Below are positions 24,301-32,307 of a DNA stretch of 64,000 bases, in pieces. Location of the stretch: contig CAJUKJ010000004.1 of the NCBI GenBank assembly GCA_910587365.1, forward strand, positions 42,891-106,890, written 5' to 3'. The number at the start of each line of letters is the position of its first letter. The first letter of the stretch is position 1. The DNA is from an uncultured Christensenellaceae bacterium. GTDB taxonomy: Bacteria; Bacillota; Clostridia; Christensenellales; Borkfalkiaceae. Below the pieces are notes generated by a model. That model searched no databases, had not been told where the DNA came from, and was given only the letters and a program-made list of their open reading frames with translations. The position numbers were made by a program, and so were the translations under genes.

Positions 24301-24422
24301 TTATCGACCCACATCGAGTACGTAGCCGCTATTTGCCCCGCAACGACGATTATGGCGAAAAGAATTGTAAAGAAGACGGTCAAAAGCGTCCATACCGAAC
24401 GTTTAAATAGCTTCATTTTCAT
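21399..24422 (-). CDS. Membrane-anchored GH3 glycosidase with reversed domain order
   Basis: About 1007 residues. One membrane span is near the N-terminus (about residues 10-35) and another near the C-terminus (about 970-995). The usual GH3 C-domain comes first (EEGSVLLWNKNNALPL; acid/base-like SEGRD, E about 227), followed by an FnIII-type domain (VKNTGTVAGKEVMQVYLQ) and then the TIM-barrel domain (ATDGPCG, KHFALNDQETNRHGV, GVTLTDTPVKEY with nucleophile D about 885). The nucleophile is followed by Thr-Pro instead of the common Trp. GGAGGG with 8-nt spacing selects the start at 24422. Substrate unknown. It is likely a surface beta-glycosidase. Confidence 0.88.
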   Translation of the reverse strand: MKMKLFKRSVWTLLTVFFTILFAIIVVAGQIAATYSMWVDKYFKVERYKLVAAENGNDQDTQYYVSDYAIRDVNGNLVLKDYSGVKKQTYDKEKMFAHSYDVCERVDEEGSVLLWNKNNALPLEEGAKVSNFGVGNLWWKYHGGGSGFVDIGGEPTIKDALESRGFAVNNQMLTLIKTLRAGYGVNSEAAKEIPWEKLNSSALGSVEKVVASYNDAAIFTIQRYASEGRDMLANESDSQDGKLISFTKAECSVIEGLQQLKQSGKIKKIVLLINAANALSLNYIKDYDIDACLWVGYGGSASLDAVADLLAGNANPSGHLTDTWVYDAMSAPANQNFGNYTFTQSDGVPASTPGSGGTANDKYVVYQEGIYVGYRYYETRYEDCVIGGRNADSAAGALGDANGWNYGKEVAYPFGHGTSYTTFEYSDYSVKKSEKNYEVTMTVKNTGTVAGKEVMQVYLQKPYTDYDVQNKIEKSAVELVGFQKTKLLAPGESQPLTVTVPEYEFKSYDANNKKTYILESGDYYLSAGKNAHDALNNILAAKGYTKNDGMDSDGNKDLTYKTNYSKDDFETYSVSPFTGETVTNQFEDADVNKYEGTKGQDITYLSRSNWKDTYPSTVTLTCTSQKMISDMQYEREVENNPEDKMPEYGKVTSEYGHINLIQLKGLPYDSPLWDDLLNEMSFDEQANFVKRTSAGVPSIAAPNAGATDGPCGIKDGNNNEHTAFPCNPITASTFNSELVEELGRAFGMEIMNLWGTGLFGLGANIHRSAFCGRAWEYFSEDSFLTGAMDSVESKGLRSMGAILFTKHFALNDQETNRHGVTTWANEQSIREIYLKAFETGITDGNNNGLMTGFNRIGCTWTGLHKGLLREILITEWGFTGVTLTDTPVKEYMGSASNSVYAAGVIAGQGSWLGAVNENIDEFKTNATFCNALRELVHRSLYTRLYSNAMNGISSDTRVIYVQPGWEKAILAAEIISGIIMGACVLMTAVSWILWYRDEREVKQTTSN

Positions 24423-24675
24423 TCGCTTCGCCCTCCGTTTGCTTTCCATTCGTCTTTAAAAAGCACATTGTCAGCGAGCCGATAAACCCGACTGCCGATA
24501 ATATACTGAAAACGAACAAAACAGTCTGCCACCACTCGTCGAACAGCGTTGCCGTTTCAGACGTCTGGGCGGCAACTGCGTTGAGAATAATAAACGCGGC
24601 AACCGTGCCGACAGTAGTAAAGAATACGACTATCGCACAAATCCCCGCGATTATCCCCCATGGTAGTTTTTTCAT
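24403..24675 (-). CDS. Small two-span membrane protein
   Basis: A 90-residue protein with membrane segments at about residues 6-30 and 50-72 and a hydrophilic tail. AAAGGAG precedes the ATG at 24675. Its end overlaps the GH3 start by 20 bp, so the two are translationally coupled. The family is not recognised. It may help insert or stabilise the membrane-anchored GH3 (inference from position). Confidence 0.7.
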   Translation of the reverse strand: MKKLPWGIIAGICAIVVFFTTVGTVAAFIILNAVAAQTSETATLFDEWWQTVLFVFSILSAVGFIGSLTMCFLKTNGKQTEGEANENEAI

Positions 24676-24802
24676 AAAATTTCTCCTTTGGATTTCCCCC
24701 CCCGCACAGCATGCAATGCGGAGCTTTGGAACGGGATTGCGCATTTCCCGCCTTTGCAAGAAAATTTTATGAAGCTAATAGGATTTTTTCAATATGAACA
24801 GC

Positions 24803-26161
24803 CTAAACGCGCGTTTTTTTAGCCTTTTCTGTCTGTTTTGTTGAAATAATTATGTTTACGATAAATGTATCCCCGTCGGCGTTTACCGACATAGTACCCG
24901 CATATTTTTCCGCAATACGGCGCATCGATTTCAGCCCTATACCGTGAAAGCCGTTATCCTCCTTAGTGGTTACGGGCAAGCCGCTGCCGTCGAATTTAAT
25001 TTTTCCTGCGTAAGAATTATGTATATTGACGGAAACCATATCTCCTACCCGTCTGACCACAACGCCTATATTGCGCCTGTCCGTAGGCAAGCGCATAACC
25101 GCTTCAATGGCATTGTCAAGCGCGTTGCCGAAAAGCGAATACAAATCCGCCTTGTCCATAAAAGCCAACGACTTCCCGTCCGCGACGCACGTAAGCGCAA
25201 TTCCGTTATAGGCGCACCTCAGACTTTTTTCCGTAAGTATGATGTCCAAAATCTCGTTGTCGGTTTCCACCTTAGAGTCGTATATTGAAATCGCGCCCTC
25301 GATTTCCTTGACCACTTCGCCCGAAAGCCCCTTCCCCTCGCCGATAAGGCGGATTTGATGCCTCAAATCGTGGCATTTTAAATTTATAAGCTCTATGCTC
25401 TCCTTTGAAAGATTGTACTGACGCTCTTTTTCGTTAAGCATAACCTGCATTAAATCAAGCTCGTTTTCAAGTGTTCCCGTTTTTATCAGCCCGAACTGCA
25501 CGTACAGCAAAAAGAAACACAGTAAACTTTCGTAAACTATAATCAAAAGGGTATTTATTACGTTGTCGCTTTCCCCGAAATATACGACTATGGCGTTTAA
25601 AAAAATATTGGTAATGAAAGCCACCGCGATTAAAAGGAACACCGACAGGTTTTTGATTTTGAAATTTTCGCCCCTTTTTATTTTTTTGCCGCACACGAAA
25701 AACAGCACGAGATAGGATAAAAAATATGCCAGAATATACAACAGAGCCATTAAAAGGGTATTGTTATTGAAGGTGGAAATATCGAATATTTCTTCAAAGT
25801 ACCAGCCCAAGATGGGGCTTCTGCCCAGCTTAACGAGCGACAAAAGAAAATTCGCCGCACCATACGCAAAATGCTGCGTAGTATAGGCGGCGATTCCGCA
25901 GAAGAGAATATTTATCCACGCCTCGTCCAGACAAAATTTAAGCATAGGGACGGTTATTGCGAAAAGCAACAAAAAGGTAAACGAAATATAAAACGCATTG
26001 TATAAAAGCGGAAAAGCAAAAGTTATAGCACATCCCGCCAATACGCAAGCGGAAAAACGTAGCGGGAAATAGCTACGTTTTTTTAATCTGAAAATATACA
26101 AAAATTCCGCAGTAAACAGTTCAACCATAAACAGTATGCGGTACAGAAGCAAAACCGGCAT
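24803..26161 (-). CDS. AgrC-type GHKL sensor histidine kinase
   Basis: About 452 residues. The N-terminal half has about six or seven membrane segments. The C-terminal half has the H-box HDLRHQIRLIGEG, the N-box GNALDNAIEAVMR and the G-box GIGLKSMRRIAEKY, which define the GHKL kinase family of peptide-sensing systems. A TTG at 26176 is in frame, but the ATG at 26161 follows GGGGGA at good spacing. It comes directly after the LytTR regulator gene, its likely partner. No AgrD-like peptide gene is adjacent. The closest short peptide in the window is at 4818, far away and unrelated in position. Confidence 0.88.
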   Translation of the reverse strand: MPVLLLYRILFMVELFTAEFLYIFRLKKRSYFPLRFSACVLAGCAITFAFPLLYNAFYISFTFLLLFAITVPMLKFCLDEAWINILFCGIAAYTTQHFAYGAANFLLSLVKLGRSPILGWYFEEIFDISTFNNNTLLMALLYILAYFLSYLVLFFVCGKKIKRGENFKIKNLSVFLLIAVAFITNIFLNAIVVYFGESDNVINTLLIIVYESLLCFFLLYVQFGLIKTGTLENELDLMQVMLNEKERQYNLSKESIELINLKCHDLRHQIRLIGEGKGLSGEVVKEIEGAISIYDSKVETDNEILDIILTEKSLRCAYNGIALTCVADGKSLAFMDKADLYSLFGNALDNAIEAVMRLPTDRRNIGVVVRRVGDMVSVNIHNSYAGKIKFDGSGLPVTTKEDNGFHGIGLKSMRRIAEKYAGTMSVNADGDTFIVNIIISTKQTEKAKKTRV

Positions 26162-26162
26162 A

Positions 26163-26876
26163 TCATTTTCCCCCAAGATACTCGTTAAGCCTGTTTAAAA
26201 ATTCTTTTTTCTTGTTCCGCGAAATTTGCAAATTTTCCCCCGCCACCGTAACAGAAAACTCTTCGATTGCGGTAACGTAATGCAAATTGACGAGAAAACA
26301 GCGGTTGCACAGCGCGAACGGCAACCCTTCAAGTATACGGCAGACGTTTTTAAGCTGGTCGTATGATTTATAATCGCCGTCGGCTGTATGGTAAATAACG
26401 CTGTGATGCGTAACCTCAACGTACTTTATTTCGGAAGTGCGCAGTCTGCGTTTCCTGCTGCCGTCCGCTATCCATATTTCCTTGTCCTTTGCGGCTTTGA
26501 ACCTTTCAACCGCCCTGTCCAGCTTCATACAAAACGCGGAAAACTGTACGGGCTTTACGATAAAGTCGAGCGCGTCAACCTCGTATCCCTTAACCGCATA
26601 TTGCGCCATATTCGTAACGAAAATGACTATTACGCGCTTATCCTTTTCACGTATCCTGCGTACCGCCTCTATGCCGTTTACGGCAGGAAGCTCTATATCC
26701 ATAAAAATGAAATCGTAATTGCCGCGGAACTCCTCCAAAAAATCCAGCGCATCGGGATAGACGTTTATATTGAACGTATAATTCCGCTTTTCTCCGTATT
26801 CGGCAAGAAAAGAGCAAAGCTTTTCTCCCGCTTCTTTATTATCCTCTACAATACACGTCCTGAAAGCTTCCGACAT
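26163..26876 (-). CDS. LytTR-family response regulator
   Basis: A 237-residue protein. The receiver domain (acidic VEDNKE, phosphoacceptor FMDIELPAVNG, and IVKPVQ with conserved Lys) is joined to a LytTR DNA-binding domain (IKYVEVTHHSVIYHTADGDY, ALCNRCFLVNLHYVTAI). This is the AgrA/VirR arrangement. TTGACA-17-TACTAT lies upstream (around 26900-26925). It pairs with the GHKL kinase and heads the GH3 cluster. LytTR regulators bind two direct repeats about 21 bp apart, and such a pair is present upstream of the second GH3 gene (51246-51276). Confidence 0.92.
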   Translation of the reverse strand: MSEAFRTCIVEDNKEAGEKLCSFLAEYGEKRNYTFNINVYPDALDFLEEFRGNYDFIFMDIELPAVNGIEAVRRIREKDKRVIVIFVTNMAQYAVKGYEVDALDFIVKPVQFSAFCMKLDRAVERFKAAKDKEIWIADGSRKRRLRTSEIKYVEVTHHSVIYHTADGDYKSYDQLKNVCRILEGLPFALCNRCFLVNLHYVTAIEEFSVTVAGENLQISRNKKKEFLNRLNEYLGGK

Positions 26877-26972
26877 AACATTTCCGCCCTTTTTTTAAAT
26901 AGTACAATGAAGTCGGGCATTTGTCAAGTATTAAAATTTTTCCAGTCTGTCCGCCGTGCTTTAAGGATTAAC

Positions 26973-29882
26973 TTAATTTTTATCGGAAAAGTCATACCGC
27001 ATTATATATTGCTGAGGAATTTTTTCTATATACGGGCTGGGTTCACGGGTATTGAAATTTATTCCGCTTTCCTTATTGCACGTCATTATAAGCACGCTTT
27101 TAGCCCTTGATATAGCGACGTAAAATACGCGCGCCTCCTCCTCTTCATTGCCCGACCTTACCGCCGCAAAGCTGGGAAAATTATGGTTGTCAACGCCTAT
27201 CAAAATAACGGTTTCAAACTCGCAACCCTTTGACTGGTGTACGGTAATTATAGGTATTTTGGACAGCTTATTTATGAGGAAGTCCATCTGGCTTCCCGAT
27301 AGTGCCGCTTCCGTCAACAATGTCCTTAATAAGCTTTCGCCGTTTTGCCCAACCAATTTATAGCTGTCTGCAACGCAAAGCAAATCGTCCACGGCGATTT
27401 TATCTTCAACTTTTTCGTAAACGTCCGTAAGGGCGTAACCTGCGATAATATGTTTGAGCAATACGACGGCGTCGCCACCTTTCAAAAGCGAACGCATAGC
27501 TTTATACTGTCCGTAAAAACGCGTAAATTTTTTGGCGTACTTACCCAAAACGCTTACCCTCTTTTCACGCAAAGGCAGCATAAAATTGTTTATAAGATGG
27601 AACAGAATCTTTGAGGTTGCCACAACGTCCTCAAAAGCGTCGTGGGCGCGTTCGTTGACAATACCGAATTTATTGCAAAGCGTTTCGAGCTTATAATTTA
27701 CCGAGTCGGGAACAAACAACTTTGCAAGGGCAAGCGTATCGTATTCAGCCGAAACTTCAAGCGGCGGCAAATTACATTCCGCAAGCTGTCTGCCGACTAC
27801 CGCGCTGTCGAACTTACTGCTGTTATGCCCTACGACGGTACATCCGCTTACAAAACGGGAAAAGTCCGCAAGAGCCTGCTTTGCGGAAACGCCGCCGTTG
27901 GCTTTTATATATTCGAGCGAATATCCGTGCGTCTTTAACGCGCCTTCGCCGATTTCCACCGACGGTATTACGAGCTTTTCAAACTTTTCCGTAATTTTAC
28001 CGTCTTTACCGAGCCTGACTGCGCCAAGCTGGATAATTTCATCCTTGCATAAATCAAGCCCCGTTGTTTCTATATCGTAGACTACGACTTTACCTTCCGT
28101 GCAAGCTTTTATAAGCGTATAAAAACAGTCGCCGTGCAGGTAGGTATCTTCTTCGAGAAACGCTGTTGCAGAAACGCCGTATGCGTTATAGCTTCTTATT
28201 GCAGAAAGCGTTGCCCGCCCCACACCGCCGATATATTTTTCCGCAATCCGATCCATATTTCCGTAATCGGAATTATTTAATAGCAAAGATACAAATGCGA
28301 GTATATCCTTGACAATTGGTCTTTTATAAAACTTGTAATCTTTATCTACGGTAAAAAAATTCAATCTTTCGTTTAAAGGCAATCCGCTGTTTATGTACTC
28401 AATACTTTTATAAAAATTGGCGATATAGTTGTTTGACCTTGACATTATGCAGATTTTGGAAGGGTCGTCCGCGGGGTGCTTTTTGAGATATTTAAAAACC
28501 CAGACCGCCTCCGCATACGAATCACGTAAGGTTACGAAGCGTATAGGGTCGCCCGCCGTTTTGCTGTTTACGTTCAGCCTGTCGGGACAGTATTTACCTA
28601 AAATTGCGGGCAAGGTATTTTTAAGATAACCGAACGCGGCGTTTGTAAGCGTTGCCGTCGAGCGGTAGTTTTCCGAAAGCATATATACCCTGGCATTGAA
28701 ATTCCTGCGATAGTCTTCGAGTATTTTTACGGGATTAGACCCGCGCCACGCGTAGATTGTCTGCGATATATCGCCGCACATCATAACTTTGTTTTTACCG
28801 AAAATACGCGACAGTATGCCGTACTCCAACTCGCTGGTGTCCTGCATTTCGTCTACTATGATAAACTTATATTTATTTTGCCATCTTCTAAGAACGTCGG
28901 GATTTCTGAAAAGACGCGACACTTCGACTATCAAATCGTCAAAATCGACCTTGTTGCTTTGTCTGAGAACACTGTTGTATGCGTGTACGAGCCTGCCACA
29001 TTCCGACATAAATGCGGCGCGCGCTTTTTCGTCAACCGTATTTCCGTTCCCGAACATAGTGCGGTACGTCTTTTCATCGTTATATCTTATCCTGTCTGAA
29101 ACTTCCTGAAAATCCTTTACCTCATCGCCGCTGTACACGCCGTAAAATTCACGCATTCTTTTAACGGTGCTTACCGCGTTGCGGCAATTTTTCATTGTCA
29201 ACGCAGGAGCAACGTAAGTGCGGAAATCAAACCCGCAACGGGTGCAAAAGTTCCCATTTTCAATTTGCCTGCTCTTGCAGACGGGACAGCTTATCCTGTT
29301 TGCAGGGATGCTTGCAATAAGCTTTACTGCGTCAGCTTCGTCAATTATCTGCCGCCTGCTGTTTACGTAACAGGTCTGCCCATCAATTGTAACCTTCCAG
29401 CAAAAGCCGTACTTGCCCAGATACCGGACGTCGCCGGAAAACAGGTCGGAAACCTCTTTTGCTATACTTCTGTTCCTTAAAAATGCGCGCAGATACCAAT
29501 TTGTTAATAGCTCGGGGAATAGCTTGCTTATAATTTCTTCCGTGTCCACCTCGTCGTAAACGGTAGGCTCGATATAACAATCGGAAGAAAGCCTTGCCTC
29601 TTCCTTGACTATATCAAGGCAGAAACTATGTATAGTCTTAACGTTGACGCGCTTTGCTTCGCCGATAAAGCGCGCAATATCGTCGGACATTTCATTGCAC
29701 GCCTTTATGGTAAATGTAAGGCATAGAATTTGCTCGGGCTTGGCAAGCCCCCTTTCCGTAACCGCCTTAACTTTATTGGCAACGGTAAAAGTTTTTCCCG
29801 TGCCTGCGCTTGCGTATAGAATTATATTATTTTCAAAATCGGATATAACTTCCTGCTGTTCCTTATTTGGAGAAACGTCCAT
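26973..29882 (-). CDS. UvrD-type helicase with inserted zinc ribbon and DEDDh exonuclease
   Basis: A 969-residue superfamily 1 helicase. Walker A ASAGTGKT is at 24-31, DEMQD motif II at 344-348, GDISQTIYAWRGS at 370-382, and VHQSKG and VAISRAK at 881-928. Between them are a four-Cys zinc ribbon (C199, C202, C213, C216) and, at about 598-765, a complete DnaQ-like 3'-5' exonuclease domain (D603, E605, D692, H747, D752). One chain could thus unwind and trim DNA, most likely in repair. Helicase-exonuclease fusions are known for DinG and RecB-type enzymes, but an exonuclease inserted within a UvrD core is unusual. It follows degV by 56 bp with a hairpin between. Confidence 0.88.
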   Translation of the reverse strand: MDVSPNKEQQEVISDFENNIILYASAGTGKTFTVANKVKAVTERGLAKPEQILCLTFTIKACNEMSDDIARFIGEAKRVNVKTIHSFCLDIVKEEARLSSDCYIEPTVYDEVDTEEIISKLFPELLTNWYLRAFLRNRSIAKEVSDLFSGDVRYLGKYGFCWKVTIDGQTCYVNSRRQIIDEADAVKLIASIPANRISCPVCKSRQIENGNFCTRCGFDFRTYVAPALTMKNCRNAVSTVKRMREFYGVYSGDEVKDFQEVSDRIRYNDEKTYRTMFGNGNTVDEKARAAFMSECGRLVHAYNSVLRQSNKVDFDDLIVEVSRLFRNPDVLRRWQNKYKFIIVDEMQDTSELEYGILSRIFGKNKVMMCGDISQTIYAWRGSNPVKILEDYRRNFNARVYMLSENYRSTATLTNAAFGYLKNTLPAILGKYCPDRLNVNSKTAGDPIRFVTLRDSYAEAVWVFKYLKKHPADDPSKICIMSRSNNYIANFYKSIEYINSGLPLNERLNFFTVDKDYKFYKRPIVKDILAFVSLLLNNSDYGNMDRIAEKYIGGVGRATLSAIRSYNAYGVSATAFLEEDTYLHGDCFYTLIKACTEGKVVVYDIETTGLDLCKDEIIQLGAVRLGKDGKITEKFEKLVIPSVEIGEGALKTHGYSLEYIKANGGVSAKQALADFSRFVSGCTVVGHNSSKFDSAVVGRQLAECNLPPLEVSAEYDTLALAKLFVPDSVNYKLETLCNKFGIVNERAHDAFEDVVATSKILFHLINNFMLPLREKRVSVLGKYAKKFTRFYGQYKAMRSLLKGGDAVVLLKHIIAGYALTDVYEKVEDKIAVDDLLCVADSYKLVGQNGESLLRTLLTEAALSGSQMDFLINKLSKIPIITVHQSKGCEFETVILIGVDNHNFPSFAAVRSGNEEEEARVFYVAISRAKSVLIMTCNKESGINFNTREPSPYIEKIPQQYIMRYDFSDKN

Positions 29883-29938
29883 ACTTTACCCCGTCTATCA
29901 AATACGGGGCGGCTACCCGCCGTCCCGTATTAATTATT

Positions 29939-30784
29939 TTATTCATAAATGAACAGTACGCCCAGAGTCCCTTTTCCGCAATGCGAGGTTACGACGTTGC
30001 CGGCAACCGTTTCGTAAATTTCGTCAAATCCGAAAAGGCTTTCAACCTGTGCGCGCACCTTTGCGACAATTTCGGGTTCGCAGCTTGAATGGGTAATAAA
30101 ACAGCGCGTTTTGTCGTAAGACTTGTACTGCTCGTAAAGCTCGTTTACGTAAGATTTAAGACAGCGTTCTATTCCGCCCATATATTTTTTTTTAGCGTAA
30201 AGCTGACCGTCCTTCATATCTATAAGCGGATGAAGCTTTAACACCTTCGCACCCATAAGTGCAGCAAGCGAGCATCTGCCGCCCTTATGAAGATAGTCAA
30301 GCGCGTCAGGCACGAACGATGTGTTTACCTTGGGGCGAAGCCCTTCGATTGTCTTGACAATCTCCGCGGGCTTTAAGCCCTCGGCTACAAGGTCGCAAGC
30401 CTTTAACACGAGAAGCCCCTGCCCCGTTGAAAGTGCCTGCGAGTCAACCGCAAACACCTTACCCTTGACAGATTTCGCGGCAACCACCGCATTATTGTAT
30501 GACGAAGACGCCTTTGACGATATATTGATGTGAATTACGGCGTCATAATCTTTTAAATACATTTTGAACGCTTCGGAATATTCGTCAATGGAAAGCGCGG
30601 CGGTAGTGGGAAGAATTCCCGTTTTGGCAACGTGCTTAAATATATCCTGCGGAACTATATCTATTCCGTCCGAATAGGTCTTATCGCCCATTATAACGTG
30701 CAAAGGAATTATGCCTACGTCATATTTTTGTACGAGTTCCGGACTTAAATCGCAAGTGGAATCAGCCGTTATTTTAATCTTCAT
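29939..30784 (-). CDS. DegV family fatty-acid-binding protein
   Basis: A 281-residue DegV-fold protein. ITADSTCDLSPELVQKYDVGIIPL and YSDGIDI at the start, NISSKASSSYNNAV, and GGRCSLAALMGAKVLKLHPLI in the C-terminal half are the family blocks. DegV/FakB proteins bind a fatty acid and present it to the kinase FakA. No fakA gene is in the window. The gene follows glyA with a 55-bp gap and may share its transcript. Confidence 0.9.
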   Translation of the reverse strand: MKIKITADSTCDLSPELVQKYDVGIIPLHVIMGDKTYSDGIDIVPQDIFKHVAKTGILPTTAALSIDEYSEAFKMYLKDYDAVIHINISSKASSSYNNAVVAAKSVKGKVFAVDSQALSTGQGLLVLKACDLVAEGLKPAEIVKTIEGLRPKVNTSFVPDALDYLHKGGRCSLAALMGAKVLKLHPLIDMKDGQLYAKKKYMGGIERCLKSYVNELYEQYKSYDKTRCFITHSSCEPEIVAKVRAQVESLFGFDEIYETVAGNVVTSHCGKGTLGVLFIYE

Positions 30785-30839
30785 TGTAATGCCTTTTGCC
30801 TATGGTTTTGTTTGTCGGGTTTGAGTTATTCCAAGTTAC

Positions 30840-32090
30840 TTATCTTACGCAGTCGGCGTACAGGGGGAATGCCTTGCAAAGCTTTGCGACCTCCGCATTT
30901 ACGCTGTCGAACGCTTGCTCGCGCCTGTCGATAACGTCGGCGATGAGGGAAGCTATCTTTTTCGCCTCTGCCTCTTTCATTCCGCGGGAAGTCATTGCAG
31001 GGGTGCCTACGCGTATACCCGACGTTACGAAGGGTTTTTGCGTATCGAATGGAACGGCGTTTTTGTTTACCGTAATATGAACCTCGTCCAAAAGCTTTTC
31101 AAGCTCTTTACCCGTCATATTCTTGTCTGTAAGATTTAAAAGTATAAGGTGGTTGTCCGTCCCTCCCGAAACCATTTTGACGCCGCGGGCGCGGAACTCC
31201 TCCGCCATTGCCTTTGCGTTTTTGACAACCTGCTTCTGATATTCCTTAAATTCGGGGGACAACGCTTCCTTGAAAGCAACCGCCTTTGCTGCGATTATGT
31301 GCATAAGTGGTCCGCCCTGAACGCCGGGGAATATTGCCTTGTCAATTGCCTTGCCCCACTCTTCCTTGCACATTATGACGCCGCCGCGGGGTCCGCGCAA
31401 GGTCTTGTGCGTAGTCGTGGTTACGAAGTCCGCAAAAGGCACGGGCGAGGGATGCAGTCCCGCCGCAACAAGCCCCGCAATATGCGCGATATCAACCATC
31501 ATAAGCGCGCCTACTTTATCGCAGATTTCACGCACTCGCTTGAAGTCGATAACGCGCGAATACGCGCTTGCTCCCGATATAATAAGCTTGGGTTTACATT
31601 CTAAGGCTATCTTTTCCATTTCAGCGTAGTCGATGACTTCTTCCCCTTCGCTTACGCCGTAAGGGACGATATTGAAGTACTTACCCGAGATATTAACGGG
31701 GGAGCCGTGAGAAAGATGTCCGCCGTGCGCGAGGTTCATACCCATAACGGTATCGCCGGGCTGACACGCCGCGAACAGAACGGCAAGGTTTGCGCTTGCG
31801 CCCGAATGGGGCTGAACGTTGCAATATTCACAGCCGAAAAGCTTTTTAAGACGTTCGCGCGCCAAGTCCTCCGCTATATCCACAAACTGACAGCCGCCGT
31901 AGTAACGGTGTGCGGGATAACCCTCCGCATACTTGTTTGTAAGGTGGCTGCCCGCCGCCGCCATAACCGCGGGTGAAACGAAGTTTTCGCTTGCAATCAG
32001 TTCTATATTGTTCTGCTGGCGGTTAAGTTCTAACTTTAAAGCCTCGGCTATTTCGGGGTCGGTCTGTTCTATCAAAGAAACGTCTATCAT
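30840..32090 (-). CDS. glyA: Serine hydroxymethyltransferase
   Basis: A 416-residue PLP enzyme converting serine and tetrahydrofolate to glycine and methylene-tetrahydrofolate. Blocks are [71 protein letters not shown] and the PLP-lysine motif [13 protein letters not shown]. The length is typical. AGGAGA precedes the ATG at suitable spacing. It heads the glyA-degV-helicase run. The divergent cls gene is 217 bp away, with two hairpins between. Confidence 0.96.
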   Translation of the reverse strand: MIDVSLIEQTDPEIAEALKLELNRQQNNIELIASENFVSPAVMAAAGSHLTNKYAEGYPAHRYYGGCQFVDIAEDLARERLKKLFGCEYCNVQPHSGASANLAVLFAACQPGDTVMGMNLAHGGHLSHGSPVNISGKYFNIVPYGVSEGEEVIDYAEMEKIALECKPKLIISGASAYSRVIDFKRVREICDKVGALMMVDIAHIAGLVAAGLHPSPVPFADFVTTTTHKTLRGPRGGVIMCKEEWGKAIDKAIFPGVQGGPLMHIIAAKAVAFKEALSPEFKEYQKQVVKNAKAMAEEFRARGVKMVSGGTDNHLILLNLTDKNMTGKELEKLLDEVHITVNKNAVPFDTQKPFVTSGIRVGTPAMTSRGMKEAEAKKIASLIADVIDRREQAFDSVNAEVAKLCKAFPLYADCVR

Positions 32091-32181
32091 TTAAATTTTC
32101 TCCTGCAAATGTCTTTTAAAACATTATATCACAAAAATTCGGATAACTCAACGATATTAAAAAAGTTTTGACTTATTATTT

Positions 32182-32242
32182 AAAAGGACTTTTCCTAAAA
32201 TCAGGAAAAGTCCTTTTAGTCCCGCGGCTTTTTAGCCGCGGG
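32182..32242. terminator. Two adjacent perfect hairpins between divergent glyA and cls
   Basis: AAAAGGACTTTTCCT / AGGAAAAGTCCTTTT (32182-32217) is followed by CCCGCGGCT / AGCCGCGGG (32220-32242). Both look like intrinsic terminators, yet no gene ends here. They lie between two divergent starts, 27 nt upstream of the cls -35. Confidence 0.7.
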
Positions 32243-32268
32243 CAGTTTAAAATTTCACACAGCGGTCA

Positions 32269-32298
32269 TTGACAAAATCCGCGAAATAGTGCTAAAAT
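32269..32298 (+). promoter_or_regulatory. cls promoter, leaderless geometry
   Basis: TTGACA (32269-32274), an 18-nt spacer ending in TGC, and TAAAAT (32293-32298) form an extended -10 promoter. It ends 9 nt before the ATG at 32308, leaving a leader of only a few bases. Confidence 0.75.
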
Positions 32299-32307
32299 TT
32301 AGCCGTA

